DNA of 64,000 nt from Rheum nobile (GCA_027886185.1 WOAB01000321.1:1488001-1552000), one strand, 5' to 3'; shown: positions 33,280 through 44,250, counted from the first letter of the stretch. Numbers and translations: made by a program. The notes: generated by a model from the letters alone, not told the origin.

Positions 33280-34763
33280 TCATGAATCGGAAGTACGTGC
33301 CCCCGGAGTACAAGCAAGAAATGCATTTGAAGATTTCTCTCGCACGCCAAGGTACGAGTACTCCTCTTGAGTTCTTTGCTCACCTCGAGGATTTGTATTT
33401 CAAGGCGGGCATTAGCGTCACTCCCGGCACGTTCAAGACGAAGTTCCTCCAAGGGATGCATGTCGATCTACGAGAGGAGGTCGATGTGTTACCTATCAAT
33501 GATTTGACCGCTCTTGCGCATGCCGCTCAAAAGGTTCATCAACGTTTGGTGCGCAAGAAGGTTTATCCATGGCTATCGGGATCGTCATCCCGCAGGTATG
33601 ATTCTAAACCGAATCCTTCATCTTTTTCTCCTAACCCCGTTGTGAGTACGCAGCCTCGGCCACAAGTCCCCTACAACCGGGCCTCGCCTCGTCCCGAAGC
33701 ACCCAAACCGCCCATGACGCGCGTTCCCCCGAAGCAGGACACTCGTTCGGAAAAGACGAGCGACTGGATTTGCTATAAATGTGGCGGCCGTGGTCATTTC
33801 ATGCGCGATTGCTCGAACTCGAGACGCATGTTGTTCTCTCAAGCCACGGGTTACGAGTCATTTGATGATGAAGTGGAGACCGAGGACGCACCACCACAGA
33901 TGTACGACGATTATGAAGATGAGGAGCCGTATGAATGTGGACCACCGGATTTGAATGAAGGTACGCCTCTCTCTCTTGTTGCTCGCCGTACTTTGACGGT
34001 GAAGGACGCGTCTCTAGTGGACCAACGCGAGAATTTGTTCCACACTCGCTGCATTGTGGGCACTTCTTCGTTGAGTGTGATTGTGGATAGCGGATCGTGC
34101 TGTAACATTTTGAATGAAAAGGTCGTTCACGCGCTCAATTTGCCTACGATTGCACATCCTCAACCATATAGTTTGCAATGGATCTCGGAAGGTAAAGGTG
34201 ATGTGGTAACCAGACAATGCCACATTACATTCTCTATTGGTCAATATGTTGATTCTGTTACTTATGATGTTGTTGTTATGGATGCGACTCACCTCCTTTT
34301 AGGTCGCCCATGGAAATTCGACAAGAAAGCGGTACATGACGGTTTCTTGAATACGTACACTTTCCAAAACAAGGGACGTCGGGTCACACTTTTACCCATG
34401 ACGCCACAAGAAATCATTCATGATCAAGTCGAGAGAGACCGGATCAAGGCATTGGAGAAGGCCAAGTCGACGACACCAAAGCCGACACCGCCCGTGCCCA
34501 ACTCGGCGAAAGGAGCAAAGACGCCAGGCCACAACTCGGCCCATAACTCGACCGAGTTCTGGACCGAGTCTCCACAACAGAAGCCAACTCGGCCCAAAAC
34601 TCGACCGAATTCTGGACCGAGTTCCTACACCAGTGAACAACTCAGCCTCGGACCCACAGCAACTCGGCCGAGTCAGCACGGCCAGAAAAAAGTCGAGCCT
34701 AACTCAGCCGAGTCATGTACGTGGAGCTGCTCGGGCGGAGATGATACAGGAGCTGCATGCTAG
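33280..34763 (+). pseudogene. Gypsy gag C-terminus and protease (deleted element)
   Basis: Continues the gag cut at 29021. Zinc knuckle CYKCGGRGHFMRDC, then an acidic linker and a complete retropepsin-like protease: SVIVDSGSCCNILNE (D-S-G active site) and LLLGRPWKFDKKA. After the protease a threonine/proline-rich linker contains repeated NS(A/T)E- and ACTCGGCC-type units and the frame is lost at 34763. In an intact gypsy element the RT would follow; here the integrase tail follows at once. Confidence 0.9.
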
Positions 34764-35301
34764 GACAAAGGAGCAGCTGGAGAGGAGAGCACGGCAGCTG
34801 GAGCAGAAGGCCAACAAAGGCCGGCGTCACGTCACTTTCGCGCCCGGGGACCTTGTGTGGTTGCATTTGAGGAAGGATCGGTTTCCGTCAAAGAGACGAT
34901 CCAAGCTCGACCAGAGAGGTGATGGCCCGTACAAGGTTTTGGAAGCTTACGGCCCCAATGCCTATAAGCTTGAGCTTCCCGCAGAATATGGAGTTCACAT
35001 CACCTTCAACATTGGAGACCTCTCCCCCTACACACCGCCAGACCTTGACATTGACGAATCGGGGACGATTCGAGGCCAAGAAGGGGAGAATGATGCGGGA
35101 CAGCCCTTGACATTGACGGAGGCCGAGGAGGAAGAGTCGCTTAGCATTCGGTTAGACGGACCAATTACGAGAGCTCGTGCCAGAGACATTGCCCACGCGA
35201 CTACGAGCATTGTCGCTGAAGCATTTGCAAGGAATGGAGCGACTTCAACTTCCACACCTACCGCTGTTATGTGTTCGGTGGCCACTTATCAAGAGGAGTA
35301 G
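34690..35301 (+). pseudogene. Integrase C-terminal tail joined after the protease linker
   Basis: In another frame from the protease: RGAARAEMIQELHARTKEQL, FAPGDLVWLHLRKDRFPSKR (the GPY/F-type tail after the integrase core), GDGPYKVLEAYGPNAYKLEL, then GQEGEND across the polypurine tract, and GPITRARARDIAH within the LTR. It aligns with the integrase end at 52.55-53.1 kb. All of RT, RNase H and the integrase zinc and DDE core are absent. Confidence 0.88.
35077..35090 (+). promoter_or_regulatory. Polypurine tract of the deleted gypsy element
   Basis: CAAGAAGGGGAGAA immediately precedes the 3' LTR start TGATGCGGG; in frame it encodes Q-E-G-E-N. Confidence 0.9.
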
Positions 35302-35978
35302 TCATAAACATTATTAGACATCTTGGGAATTGTTTTTATTTGTTTACTCTCGTATTTTGCATTATTACTATTTTTGGGCATTAGGAAAGTTACTATCTTC
35401 GGTAACTTAGGAGCCTTTGAATTGAAACTTGGAACCCTAATTTTGGCACGTTGAATTTGAAGCAAGGCTATGTCGTGAGCTTGATCTCCGCCCCCTTGTA
35501 TCAACGTCAACAATCTTGTTCGATTCATCCTACAAAATTCACGCACTTGTTCATTCCAATCTCCATCATCACTTGTTCGTTTCTTCCTTGTTGCTGCAAG
35601 GCCGAAACCCTAATCCTTCACGCCAAACCAGTTCGTTCTCTTCGCCTCCATCTGCGACACTTCAGGAGAATTGCCATAACCTTCTGCTCACTCAATATTT
35701 TGGTCTGAAATTTTGAGAAGGTAAACTAGACTCGTAGATCTAACTCCTCGCGTTGGAATCATCGCATTTGGATTCCTGAGCAGGGAGAACGAATTTTTAC
35801 AATTCGGACCAACGCCCAGGAATTCTCCTTGCCCGACGAGGCCGAATTCTTGAACTATCATTATTTGGCCAGTTCGTACATCATCTCCATCGATCGTACA
35901 TCAAGAGAAGATTGTTTCGCAACACGTCCTACCTAGATCCATCCCAAGCGAAGCCATTTCGAAGGGGTTTTCATATCA
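35091..35978 (+). mobile_element. 3' LTR of the deleted gypsy element
   Basis: 888 bp, equal in length to the 5' LTR. It begins inside the polyprotein frame, whose stop is at 35299-35301. Confidence 0.95.
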
Positions 35979-35983
35979 ACTTT

Positions 35984-36577
35984 GCTCCCACTAAACTTCT
36001 TGTAGACACAGGGCTCTTCTTCACATCTGATGAAGTCAAACTTTTTGACCACTTCATCAAAACGAAGATTCCAACTCCTGGATGCTTGCTTAAGTCCATA
36101 GATGGACTTCTTAAGCTTGCATATTCTCCTAGTGTTTTCTGGATCCTCAAAACCTTCTGGTTGCATCATGTATACATCATCTTCTAAATATCCATTTAGA
36201 AAAGCGGTCTTGACATCCATTTGTCAAATCTCATAATCATGATAAGCGGCAATCGCTAGGAGTATCCTAATGGACCTGATCATAACGACCGGTGTGAATG
36301 TTTCATCATAGTCAGTACCATGAACCTGTCTAAATCATTTGGCAACTAGTCTTGCCTTATAGACAGAAACGTTTACATCCTTGTCTGTCTTGATCTTGAA
36401 GACCCATTTGCATCCAATGGGTTTTACCCCATCAGGCAAATCTATCAAGTCCCAGACTTGATTCTCAGACATGGAGTACATTTCGGATTTCATGGTTACC
36501 AGCCATTTCTCGGAGTCGGGGTCAGCCATCGCTTGCTTATAGGTGCAGGCTCGCCGTTCTCTAAAAGTAAACGTCAA
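35984..36577 (-). pseudogene. Copia reverse transcriptase, proximal half
   Basis: Reads KPIGCKWVFKIKTDKD, then FTPVVMIRSIR, MDVKTAFLNGYLEDDVYM, KLKKSIYGLKQASRSW and CVYKKFSGSK at the insertion edge. Stops occur after ARLVAK and before QMDVKTAF. This is the N-terminal palm and fingers of copia RT; the YVDD half lies at 25944-26189. Confidence 0.92.
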
Positions 36578-37600
36578 TGCTAGCAGTCAAGACGTAATCC
36601 TCATAACATCTAGGCCGCTGCCTTAGCCTGTCTGATCTCCAAAGTGGTCCAACAATAGGAGAGACTTCAGCTGCTGAGTTGACCACATCTGTATGCGGGA
36701 CCTCAGGTGCTTCATCAACTTGAGGAATTGCATCTTGAATCTGGGCGGTTTCCCTTTGAGAAGGTACGCCTCCTAAGTCAAGTTCCTCAGTGACATCGTC
36801 TATGTCATCATGTTGTTGGGTTTGTTGCTCAACTTGAATCTTATCAAGCTGAACATTTCTCCCACTTGGCTTCTTGGAAAAGAAATCCTTTTCCAAAAAG
36901 ACACTATCCCGAGCAACAAACACTTTGTTCTCAGCGGGATTGTAGAAATAATATCCCCTTGTTTCTTTGGGATAACCTATAAAGAAGCATTTGTCTGATT
37001 TGGGTGCTAGCTTGTCAGATAGTAAACGCTTTACATAAGCCTCGCATCCCCAGACCTTCAGAAATGACAAGCTAGGAACTTTTCCATACCATATCTCATG
37101 TGGTGTCTTGTCAACTGATCGTGACAGAGTCCTGTTTAGTGTGAACGCAGCAGTGGTGAGGACATATCCCCAAAAGGATATAGGAAGATTAGCAAAGCTC
37201 ATCATTGAGTGGACCATGTCTAACAATGTCCTGTTTCTCCTCTCAAATACACCATTCAGTTGTGGCGTGCCTGGTGGAGTCAGCTGTGTCAAAATGCCAC
37301 AACTTCTCAAGTGATGGTTGAATTCTTGGCTCAGATATTCGCCCCCTCGATCTGATCGGAGTGCCTTTATCTTCTTGCCAGTCTTTGTCTCAACTTCATT
37401 CTGGAATTCTTTGAACTTTTCAAAAGACTCAGATTTATGCTTCATTAAGTAGATATACCCATATCTACTAAAATCAACAGTAAATGTAATGAAGTATCGA
37501 TAGCCTCTCCTAGCTTCTGTACTCATAGGTCCACACACATCGGTATGTATGAGAGCTAAGAGCTCAGTAGTCCTCTCACTTGTACCAGTGAAAGGTGACC
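36561..37600 (-). pseudogene. Copia integrase
   Basis: DDE core visible: VCGPMSTEARRGYRYF, then ALRSDRGGEYLSQEF, then NGVFERRNRTLLD, followed by the tail FIGYPKETRGYYFYN and WRSDRLRQRPRCYEDYV. The upstream zinc part lies in the preceding frame, ending at a frameshift near 37600 (LMGK/VTF). Catalytic residues look intact but the polyprotein is not continuous. Confidence 0.9.
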
Positions 37601-38127
37601 TTGCCCATCAGACATGACTCACATGTTTCAAATGATTCTAAATCAAATGACTTTAGGCTACCAACTGTTTGGAGTTCCTTCATGCGTTTGATGCTAATGT
37701 GACCCAAGCGACAATGCCATAGATTGACTTCACTTATATCATTCGACTTTTGCCTTTTTGTATCAACGTTATAAATTTTAGATTTGAGATCCAATATGTA
37801 TAGTCCACTACTACTCATATGGGATCGAGCATAGAAAATGTCATTCTTATAAATGGAAAAACAATCCTTAATGACAAAATCATAACCCTCAAGGTTCAAA
37901 ACTGAAATTGAAATCAAATTCTTAGTAATAGAAGGAACAAAATAACAATTATAGAGTTCTAAAACTAAGCCAGAAGGTAGAGGTAGACTATAATCTCCAA
38001 TGGCAAGTGCAGCAACCCTTGCTCCATTTCCAATGCGCATATCTATCTCACCCTTCTGCAACCGTCTCCTATTTCTTAGTCCCAGCACATTCGAAATAAT
38101 GTGAGAACCACATCCGGTATCTAATAC
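37576..38127 (-). pseudogene. Copia protease remnant and GAG-pre-integrase zinc region
   Basis: Downstream of the stop at 38128 the frame reads VLDTGCGSHII, the copia protease active-site neighbourhood (D-T-G), then LYNCYFVPSITKNLISISVL. The integrase zinc-binding His/Cys set follows (LWHCRLGHISIKRM...CESCLMGK). It ends by frameshift before the DDE core. Confidence 0.85.
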
Positions 38128-38484
38128 CTAAGAATGAGACTTGGTTGATAAGATTTCAATAACGTAAATACCTGAAGTGTTTTCCTTAGGTTGGACAACT
38201 TGCTTGCCCTTCCCTTGGTATTGTTGCTTCTTCTGGGGCCCTTTCTTAAACCCTTTTCCCTTGACCATTAGAACTTCCTTCAAAGGGTCAACTTGCTTGC
38301 CCTTATCCTCATCAGATGAAGTGGCAGTCAGCTCTGGGATGGGAGTTTCTAGGACATCCTCTTGTCCCTCAGACCTGAGACTGATTCTCATATTTCTTTC
38401 CCAATCAAGGAAATTTGTGTCGTTCAACTTGTTTTTTTTTTCAACAATTGAGCGGAGAGTCAATTTGACGTGTTCAGAAGACAA
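38128..38484 (-). pseudogene. Copia gag, internally deleted
   Basis: Starts like a copia gag (KLNDTNFLDWERNMRISL), moves within about 20 residues to PIPELTATSSDEDKG and then to the K/Q-rich linker KGKGFKKGPQKKQQYQGKGK that normally precedes protease. The capsid core and CCHC knuckle are missing, so most of gag is deleted. A stop follows TKSHS at 38128. Confidence 0.8.
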
Positions 38485-40428
38485 ACTACAAAAAACGGAA
38501 TAAAATATGCAGATAAATTATGCTTGACATGCAAGAACTTAAAATTTAGACAAGCTATAAATAGTAAGTTATTGCCCATTCTACTCAATTAAATTTTCCC
38601 TTGTGAGTAAAATGATTCCAAGATCCTATCTTAGATGAAACTCGAGCGTACTAAGGCACTTCCCCAAGTCTCATGTAATCAAGGTAAGTAAACCCTTTAC
38701 TAATTATAACACCTTATAACTCTTGGTTGATGGCCACATCTTATGTGAGACTCATCCTTATGCCTCAAGATCCAAAACTGAGCCTTTTGGTCTCTTGTTG
38801 AGTGTAACCATATCAAGGCAGCATGCCCCTACTAGACATACCCGCACTATCCCAAGGTCAAGGAAGGACACCTCGCTAGGGCGAAAACTATCCAACGAAT
38901 TCCAAGGGCCTCATGGTTATGATATGGAAGGGCATTATCTCAATATTCTGTTAAAGGACTTAAGCATGCAATGATTGTTTATTTACTAGTGAACAAAATA
39001 GCATAAACAAACAATCATGCAAGACTTAAAATAATAAAGCCTTCAAAATGCAATAATTAAATGTGATCCTAGTATGGCCCCTAAAAACCGAAAGTAAAGA
39101 TCTAATCTTCATGGGTCTTGTTCCTCTTGGATCTCCATCCTTGGTACCCTCCATGGATCTCCATCCTTTGGTCTTCTTAGGATATTTTCTTCTTGTATTA
39201 CATATTTTTCTACATAATCTAATTGCTGAAAATTAAATTACAAAAATACATAACGATACGCAGATCGTGTACAAGAAAACATAACGATACGCAGATCGTA
39301 TTTTCTATCCTAAGTGGGACATACTAGTCACCTCATGCAAGCAGTAATATTATAATATCATAAAACATGCATGCATTAATAATATCAAATATTATCAATA
39401 ATATTAATCTAATTAATAACAATAAATAATTTAACTAATTTAAATAAAACCATATTAAATTAAATAAATCATTTCATGACATAAATAATTTAATATCAAA
39501 TTCTTAATTCAAATTAAAATCAATATATAGAATTAATCATTAAAATGCATTATTGGATAAGATATGCATAAACAAGGTAAGATATCAAATATCCTTATCT
39601 TATTCTAGTGGGAATCTATCCTAACAACTTTTAGGAAACTATATATTGTAGATAATATCAGATATTATCCAATTAGGTAAATAAGATCTTATCTTATAAT
39701 TTAGGAAATTATCCTAAAACGCCAAATCTACCCAACCGGACCGAGTAGCGCCCAAGTCAAACTCGGACCGACCCTTGCCCACCGCACCGAGCCACGCAGA
39801 CCCACTCGGACCCAGCCCGGACCGGCCAGCACCCGCACAACCACAGAACCGGGTCCAACCCGGTTTGGACCGCGCCTACGCAGACCGCAGAAGCGGGTCC
39901 AACCCGGTCTGGACCGCGCGGACCCGAACCGCGCTTGTGCAGACCGCGGTTCTGCACAGTGCAAAACCGTGGTCCGCTGGGCTCATCCCATGAGTCGGGT
40001 TTGGTCCGTTGACTGTGGTCCGCGTCATGTGGGCTCATCCCCATGAGCCCCTAAATAGAACCGAACCGGATCGGATCCGGTTCGGTTCGATTCTGTTTTT
40101 TTTTTAAAAAAACTCGGAATTAATTAAAAAAAAATAGAATTTTGGGTAATTGATCCATCTTATGAAAATCAAAATCTTCATCTAATGATTTAAAACATGT
40201 CAAAAACCATATCTCTTGCATAATTAAATCACATGAATCAAGTATGGGTAGAATAATTTTTTTTATGCATATTTGTTCATAAAGTTCTTCAACCTTACTA
40301 ATCCAATCAATTAAAAACAGAATTTTAATCATGCAAATTAACCTACATATCAATTTTCCACTTAATTTGAATCAAGACATGCATCAAAATTAAAACTTAA
40401 AACTTGATCTAATCATTTTATGCAAGAG
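38485..40428. other. Copia leader with a GC-rich repeat island
   Basis: About 1.9 kb between gag and primer site. Most is AT-rich; 39720-40090 is sharply GC-rich with a roughly 43-bp repeated unit (GCGGGTCCAACCCGGT at 39891; ACCGGGTCCAACCCGGT at 39847), GGGCTCAT-CCCC-ATGAGCCC and a perfect 31-nt palindrome at 40058-40088. Open frames here are by-products of that composition. Confidence 0.6.
40058..40088. repeat. Perfect palindrome, 15-bp arms, 1-nt centre
   Basis: GAACCGAACCGGATC-G-GATCCGGTTCGGTTC in the copia leader, about 340 nt downstream of the primer site. Confidence 0.95.
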
Positions 40429-40441
40429 GCAACTGATACCA
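40429..40441 (-). promoter_or_regulatory. Copia primer binding site
   Basis: Minus-strand TGGTATCAGTTGC, one base from the 5' LTR end (CCCTACA); an initiator-Met-type site. Confidence 0.85.
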
Positions 40442-40442
40442 C

Positions 40443-41224
40443 TGTAGGGATTTTAGATGCGTAAAACAGAATTTCAGGAAACGTTTTCCTAACATCTAAC
40501 TAAGGATCTCATGCAAAAACTAAATAGATCATAGATAAGAAGAATTAATTACCTCTTGATGCGTGTTTGAATCTTCCTGGAATGGAGAGATTAGAGCCTC
40601 AAGTGTGACTCCTCTAGTTGGTCCACCCGAATATGAATATGGATCGCCTTTCATATCGTCTGCTAGAACGAACGAACGAACGAACGAGAACTTGGCTTCA
40701 CTTTGGGAGATGTTCGGCCGTGTACAATTGCATGAGGAGAACGTTATTCTCTCTGTGAATTATGCACACCGTACTTTGCATGAAGGAGGAAAGAATATTA
40801 TTCTCTTTTAATGAAAAACAAATCACATATATAAGATCATATCTTATCCTAATTGATGGATATAATATCTTTATATTATTTTCATATATCTTCTAATAAG
40901 ATACCTCATTATCAAGTAATTATTAATGATAACTTTTATCCATTAATAATAAAAGCATATCTCCCAATATAAACCACATGGGCCGAAATCCATGTCTAAC
41001 ATGGGCTTTCGGTTCGGTTTGATCCAGTCCATAAACTCTATGGGTGTGACCTCGTAGGACCCGGTAATAATAGCAATAGACTTTATAACATATAGTCCAT
41101 AAATCATAGTTGGCTTCTAGCAAAGCACTATGACTACCTAAGATAACCGGATTATAAATCTGCATAAATGATCACAGTTCATAATCAGTAATTACACATT
41201 TGATTAAAGGACACAATTTCTTTA
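40443..41224 (-). mobile_element. 5' LTR of the copia element
   Basis: 782 bp, intact; begins TGTAGGG on the plus strand and ends TTTA (mutated CA), followed by TTCTT. Contains a GAAC tetranucleotide run near 40670. Confidence 0.92.
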
Positions 41225-41376
41225 TTCTTGAGTTGGAGAGAGCATTTTCTTGTCTCATGAGGAATGTTCCCGTGCTTAACTCCTGAATATTATTCGAATG
41301 GGTCGTGGAGTTAAAGATTTGTTTGAGTTTTAGGTGTACTATAGCAAGTATAGAAGAATTGGCATGGTTTGATTGA

Positions 41377-41508
41377 GGAAAATTAGGAAACCGACCTCTC
41401 ATGAGTGATTTTGTTGTGCTGAGAGCTACGGGAGTCGGGGCTTTGGAAACCGACCTCTCATGAGTGTAAAACTCATATCTAGGAAAATTAGGAAACCGAC
41501 CTCTCATA
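41377..41508. repeat. Local repeat GGAAACCGACCTCTCAT, three copies
   Basis: AGGAAAATTAGGAAACCGAC occurs at 41377 and 41481, and GGAAACCGACCTCTCATGAG at 41445. The third copy interrupts one arm of the inverted repeat described next. Confidence 0.8.
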
Positions 41509-42860
41509 TCAAGGATTAACTTTTACTTGTATACACTCTATCGAGTGTTAACCTTAATGGTCCTTGCTTACTGGTATGTTGAACAATGTTTAGCCGTATG
41601 ATTTCTTTGAAAGTGTTGTTGCTAAAAGAATGCTTTGAACTGAGTATAACTGAATTTTGTTTTCACATGTTTTAAATTGCATGTGATATGAGAGGTGTTA
41701 TCTTTGGTGGGCTGCTTGATGGCCCTCTTAAACTGTCTGCGAAGAGGAAATACCAAGTGAGTTCGTTGAGTTGCTACAATACCCTTATTAAAGCGCATCA
41801 TTGTAGCTACTTTTTAGAGGCTCGGTAGGAATTGATATTGTTTACTTTTATAGGGATCAATCTAGACTTTTGTCTTTACCACCATCCATGGTCAACCAAG
41901 AATTTTAAGGCCTACTGGTGAACTATTTTTGTCTTGCATTTCTTGATGGGTTTTCATTTCGGTTCAGCTAAAGTAATTGTAATATATTGCAAGTTATTGA
42001 AAGCATTTTGGCAAAGTTCCAAGCATAGACTTATTGGAAACATTTACTTTATGTACACAAGGCAAAACATTAGGGAAGGGGGTGTTATTGAGAAATGGAT
42101 CTAGGAGATCATTAGTTGGCTACAATTTTTTTGTGAAGAAAATATGAAGCATTCACCATTTATTTTGGTTGTATACTTGCATATGTTGGAGGTGTCACCA
42201 CTTGAAAGTTGTTTATGGTTTCTACTAGCAACTTATTTGTTATTGACGTTGTTCATAAGTTGTATTTAAAATTGTGTCACGACTAACTTATTTGCCGATT
42301 AAACAAAATTATGTAATGGCTAACTCATGAGTTGTATTCCCACGTACATGACATCAGCGCTGCACTAGTATATAGATATATAGATGAATATTTTATCAAT
42401 ACATTATTTCCTCTATTAATCCATCATATACAAGTATACAACACTAAATTAAGTATCCATGATTTTTACCTTTCAATTTTTACACAAAAGAACATTATCA
42501 TGTTATTAACTTGTTAGGGTTTATTTGGTTCTATTATTTATAAAGACTTTTTTTTAAAAAAAAATACTTTTCTCGAAGAATTATGTTTGGCAAAATACTT
42601 TTTCTTGAAAAATACCATTATAAATAGAAATGTCATTATAATTACCCTCACCAAACAAACCATTAGACCTTAATTTCAATTCGCCTAGGGCTCATCGAAT
42701 GTAAAGACCGGCCAGTTTTATCCAATTTAACAAGTTACAAATGGGCTAGTTGTTCACTAGAATCACTATAGGGGTTGGAATGAGAAATCTCTCATAAAAC
42801 ATGGATGACTCGATAGAGTGTATACAAGTAAAAGTTAATCCTAGATATGAGTTTTACACT
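41463..42860. mobile_element. Possible transposon: long inverted arms enclosing about 1.3 kb
   Basis: AGTGTAAAACTCATATCTAGG...TTAACTTTTACTTGTATACAC...CTATCGAG at 41463-41545 is the reverse complement of 42809-42860, except for a 31-bp insertion in the left arm. The 32-bp inner part is a perfect match. The arms look like terminal inverted repeats, but no target duplication is evident, so this could also be an inverted duplication. Confidence 0.5.
41688..41759 (+). pseudogene. Isolated exon-like TLDc-domain fragment
   Basis: The frame reads DMRGVIFGGLLDGPLKLSAK followed by RKYQ and a good donor site (CAA/GTGAGT). This resembles the GxxFGG...PLKP...KRKYQG segment of plant TLDc-domain proteins. 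I found no neighbouring exon on either side, so it is either a captured exon or a relic. Recognition is by eye from 24 residues. Confidence 0.4.
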
Positions 42861-43402
42861 TTAAAGTCGATGTAAGATAACTTTTGTAATGACTTCTTAA
42901 ATTATTTGCTTGTATTAAAAAAAGAAGTAAAAGTTAACCATGTGATTACAACTTAAACTTTTGTGTCATAGGACAGAAACTTTCAATACATTATTCACGT
43001 ATCATCCCCGACTCCCATACATCAATAGTCTTATAGACGAAATACATGGAGAATTGGTATATCTGAAATATGTTATAGTAAACCAAAGTCAATAACGAAG
43101 ACCTGGCAATCGGGTCGGGCGGGTCGGGTTTGAGTCTGAGTACTCTAGGTTCAGGTATATTTCGGGTCGGTTCATTTCGGGTCTAAATTTTACTAGGTCA
43201 AATCAGTTCGGGTTATTACGGGTTTATTGTTGGTTCAGGTCAACCCAATGGGTCGAGTTACGCAATTTTGTCTTGCCTTTTTTTGTTAACTTACTTTGCG
43301 TTCATTTACGAAATATTAATATTAAGTTTTTATTTAATTACTTTTTGAATGGCTATCTATCGTTCAATTTTGATCCCAATAAAAATAATATTATAATAGT
43401 AT
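42861..43402. other. No gene; contains a GGGTCGGGT-rich block
   Basis: 43085-43265 has repeated CGGGTCGGG/GGGTCGGTT units starting GACCTGGCAATCGGGTCGGG, similar in style to the MITE at 62658-62989. The remainder is AT-rich. Confidence 0.5.
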
Positions 43403-44250
43403 TGTAGGATCGTAGATGTTAGTAATCAAAGGGAACTGAGTCTTCAGAGAAGTTCAGTTCCTTAGCAGCGGAATAAGTAACAAAACAGATTCAAGACAAG
43501 TTTCTTAGAGTGGGAACCATCTAGTTATCCAGGATAAAACCCACTACCTTTCTTTCAAAAGGATTTCAAAGTCTACTTCTTTTATTCAAGCTTCGATTAT
43601 AATCAACTAGAGTAGAACACATAGATTAAAGACTTAAGACACGCTTAAGACTCTCTATCTAGTTCGACCTAATCAAGCAACACAAAAGCAAGAGACTTAC
43701 AACCGTTCTTCTCACAAGAACTAGCACCGATTTCTCTTTTCTTTTAAGCTCTGCGTGAATGCGTGCGAGATGAGAGAGTTTTGATTGTTTTATTTATGCA
43801 GTCATCCATGTAGAATTAATATCTACAGCTGGCTGATTTGCATAAATAAAATAACCAAAACAAATCAGAAAAGATAATATTTGTTACCAAAACATATCTT
43901 AACCGATTTTTACACCTTTTTGTTTCCATAAAGAATATTCAGTTACACTCCTAATTACATGGAAACAATATCTCTAAAAGCTTCTCTCCTAAGCTAAAAG
44001 ATCTATCCTAGTCAGTCGCCGCTCTTGATATCTCTTTCCAGTTAGCGCGGCTTCGTTGCTCTTGAGTTCCCATGTCAGTTCCCAAACTTGACTTCTTGGT
44101 CTCTGTTCTTCATTTCCTGAATCTGAGTTCCCTGTTCAACTACACATGTGGAAATATTAATAGCAAATTGTTTGTCATCGTCAAAACTAGGAAAAGTGAA
44201 GGAGGAAACTTTCAAGGGAACCAGAGTTCCTGAAAGTTCACATCCTAACA
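43403..44250 (-). mobile_element. 3' LTR of a Sirevirus-like copia element
   Basis: Minus-strand start TGTTAGGATGTGAAC after purine-rich AAAAATGGAGAATG; end CGATCCTACA. 848 bp, TG...CA. The right-hand neighbours (extra ORF and copia RNase H) have the expected order for this lineage. No 5' LTR is present in the window. Confidence 0.7.

Larger units (their letters stand above)
26190..35978 (+). mobile_element. Internally deleted Ty3/gypsy element with a nested gag-only element
   Basis: 5' LTR 26190-27077 and 3' LTR 35091-35978 are both 888 bp, start TGATGCGGGACA, end TTCATATCA and differ at roughly 15-20 positions. Flanked by ACTTT (26185-26189; 35979-35983). It has a primer site at 27080, gag, protease and only the C-terminal tail of integrase; RT, RNase H and the integrase core are missing. 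Its gag is interrupted by the element at 29022-33279. It is inserted in the YVDD-proximal part of the copia RT, in the opposite orientation. Confidence 0.95.
22215..41224 (-). mobile_element. Ty1/copia element, nested host of three further LTR insertions
   Basis: Total span 19.0 kb, of which about 7.8 kb is the copia element itself. Both ends are flanked by TTCTT (22210-22214 and 41225-41229). The right LTR (40443-41224) is its 5' LTR, next to a primer site; the left LTR (22215-24411) is its 3' LTR, preceded on the minus strand by GGACAAGTGGGAGAT. Inside are gag, protease, integrase, reverse transcriptase and RNase H remnants in copia order. Insertions: a solo LTR at 22372-23786 and a gypsy element at 26190-35978, itself carrying another element. 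The two LTRs differ at many positions by eye (about 5% or more), so it is the oldest layer. Confidence 0.92.

Noticed and set aside
39728..40044. Open frames in the GC-rich island
   Set aside because: Repetitive composition in a copia leader produces them; no domain.
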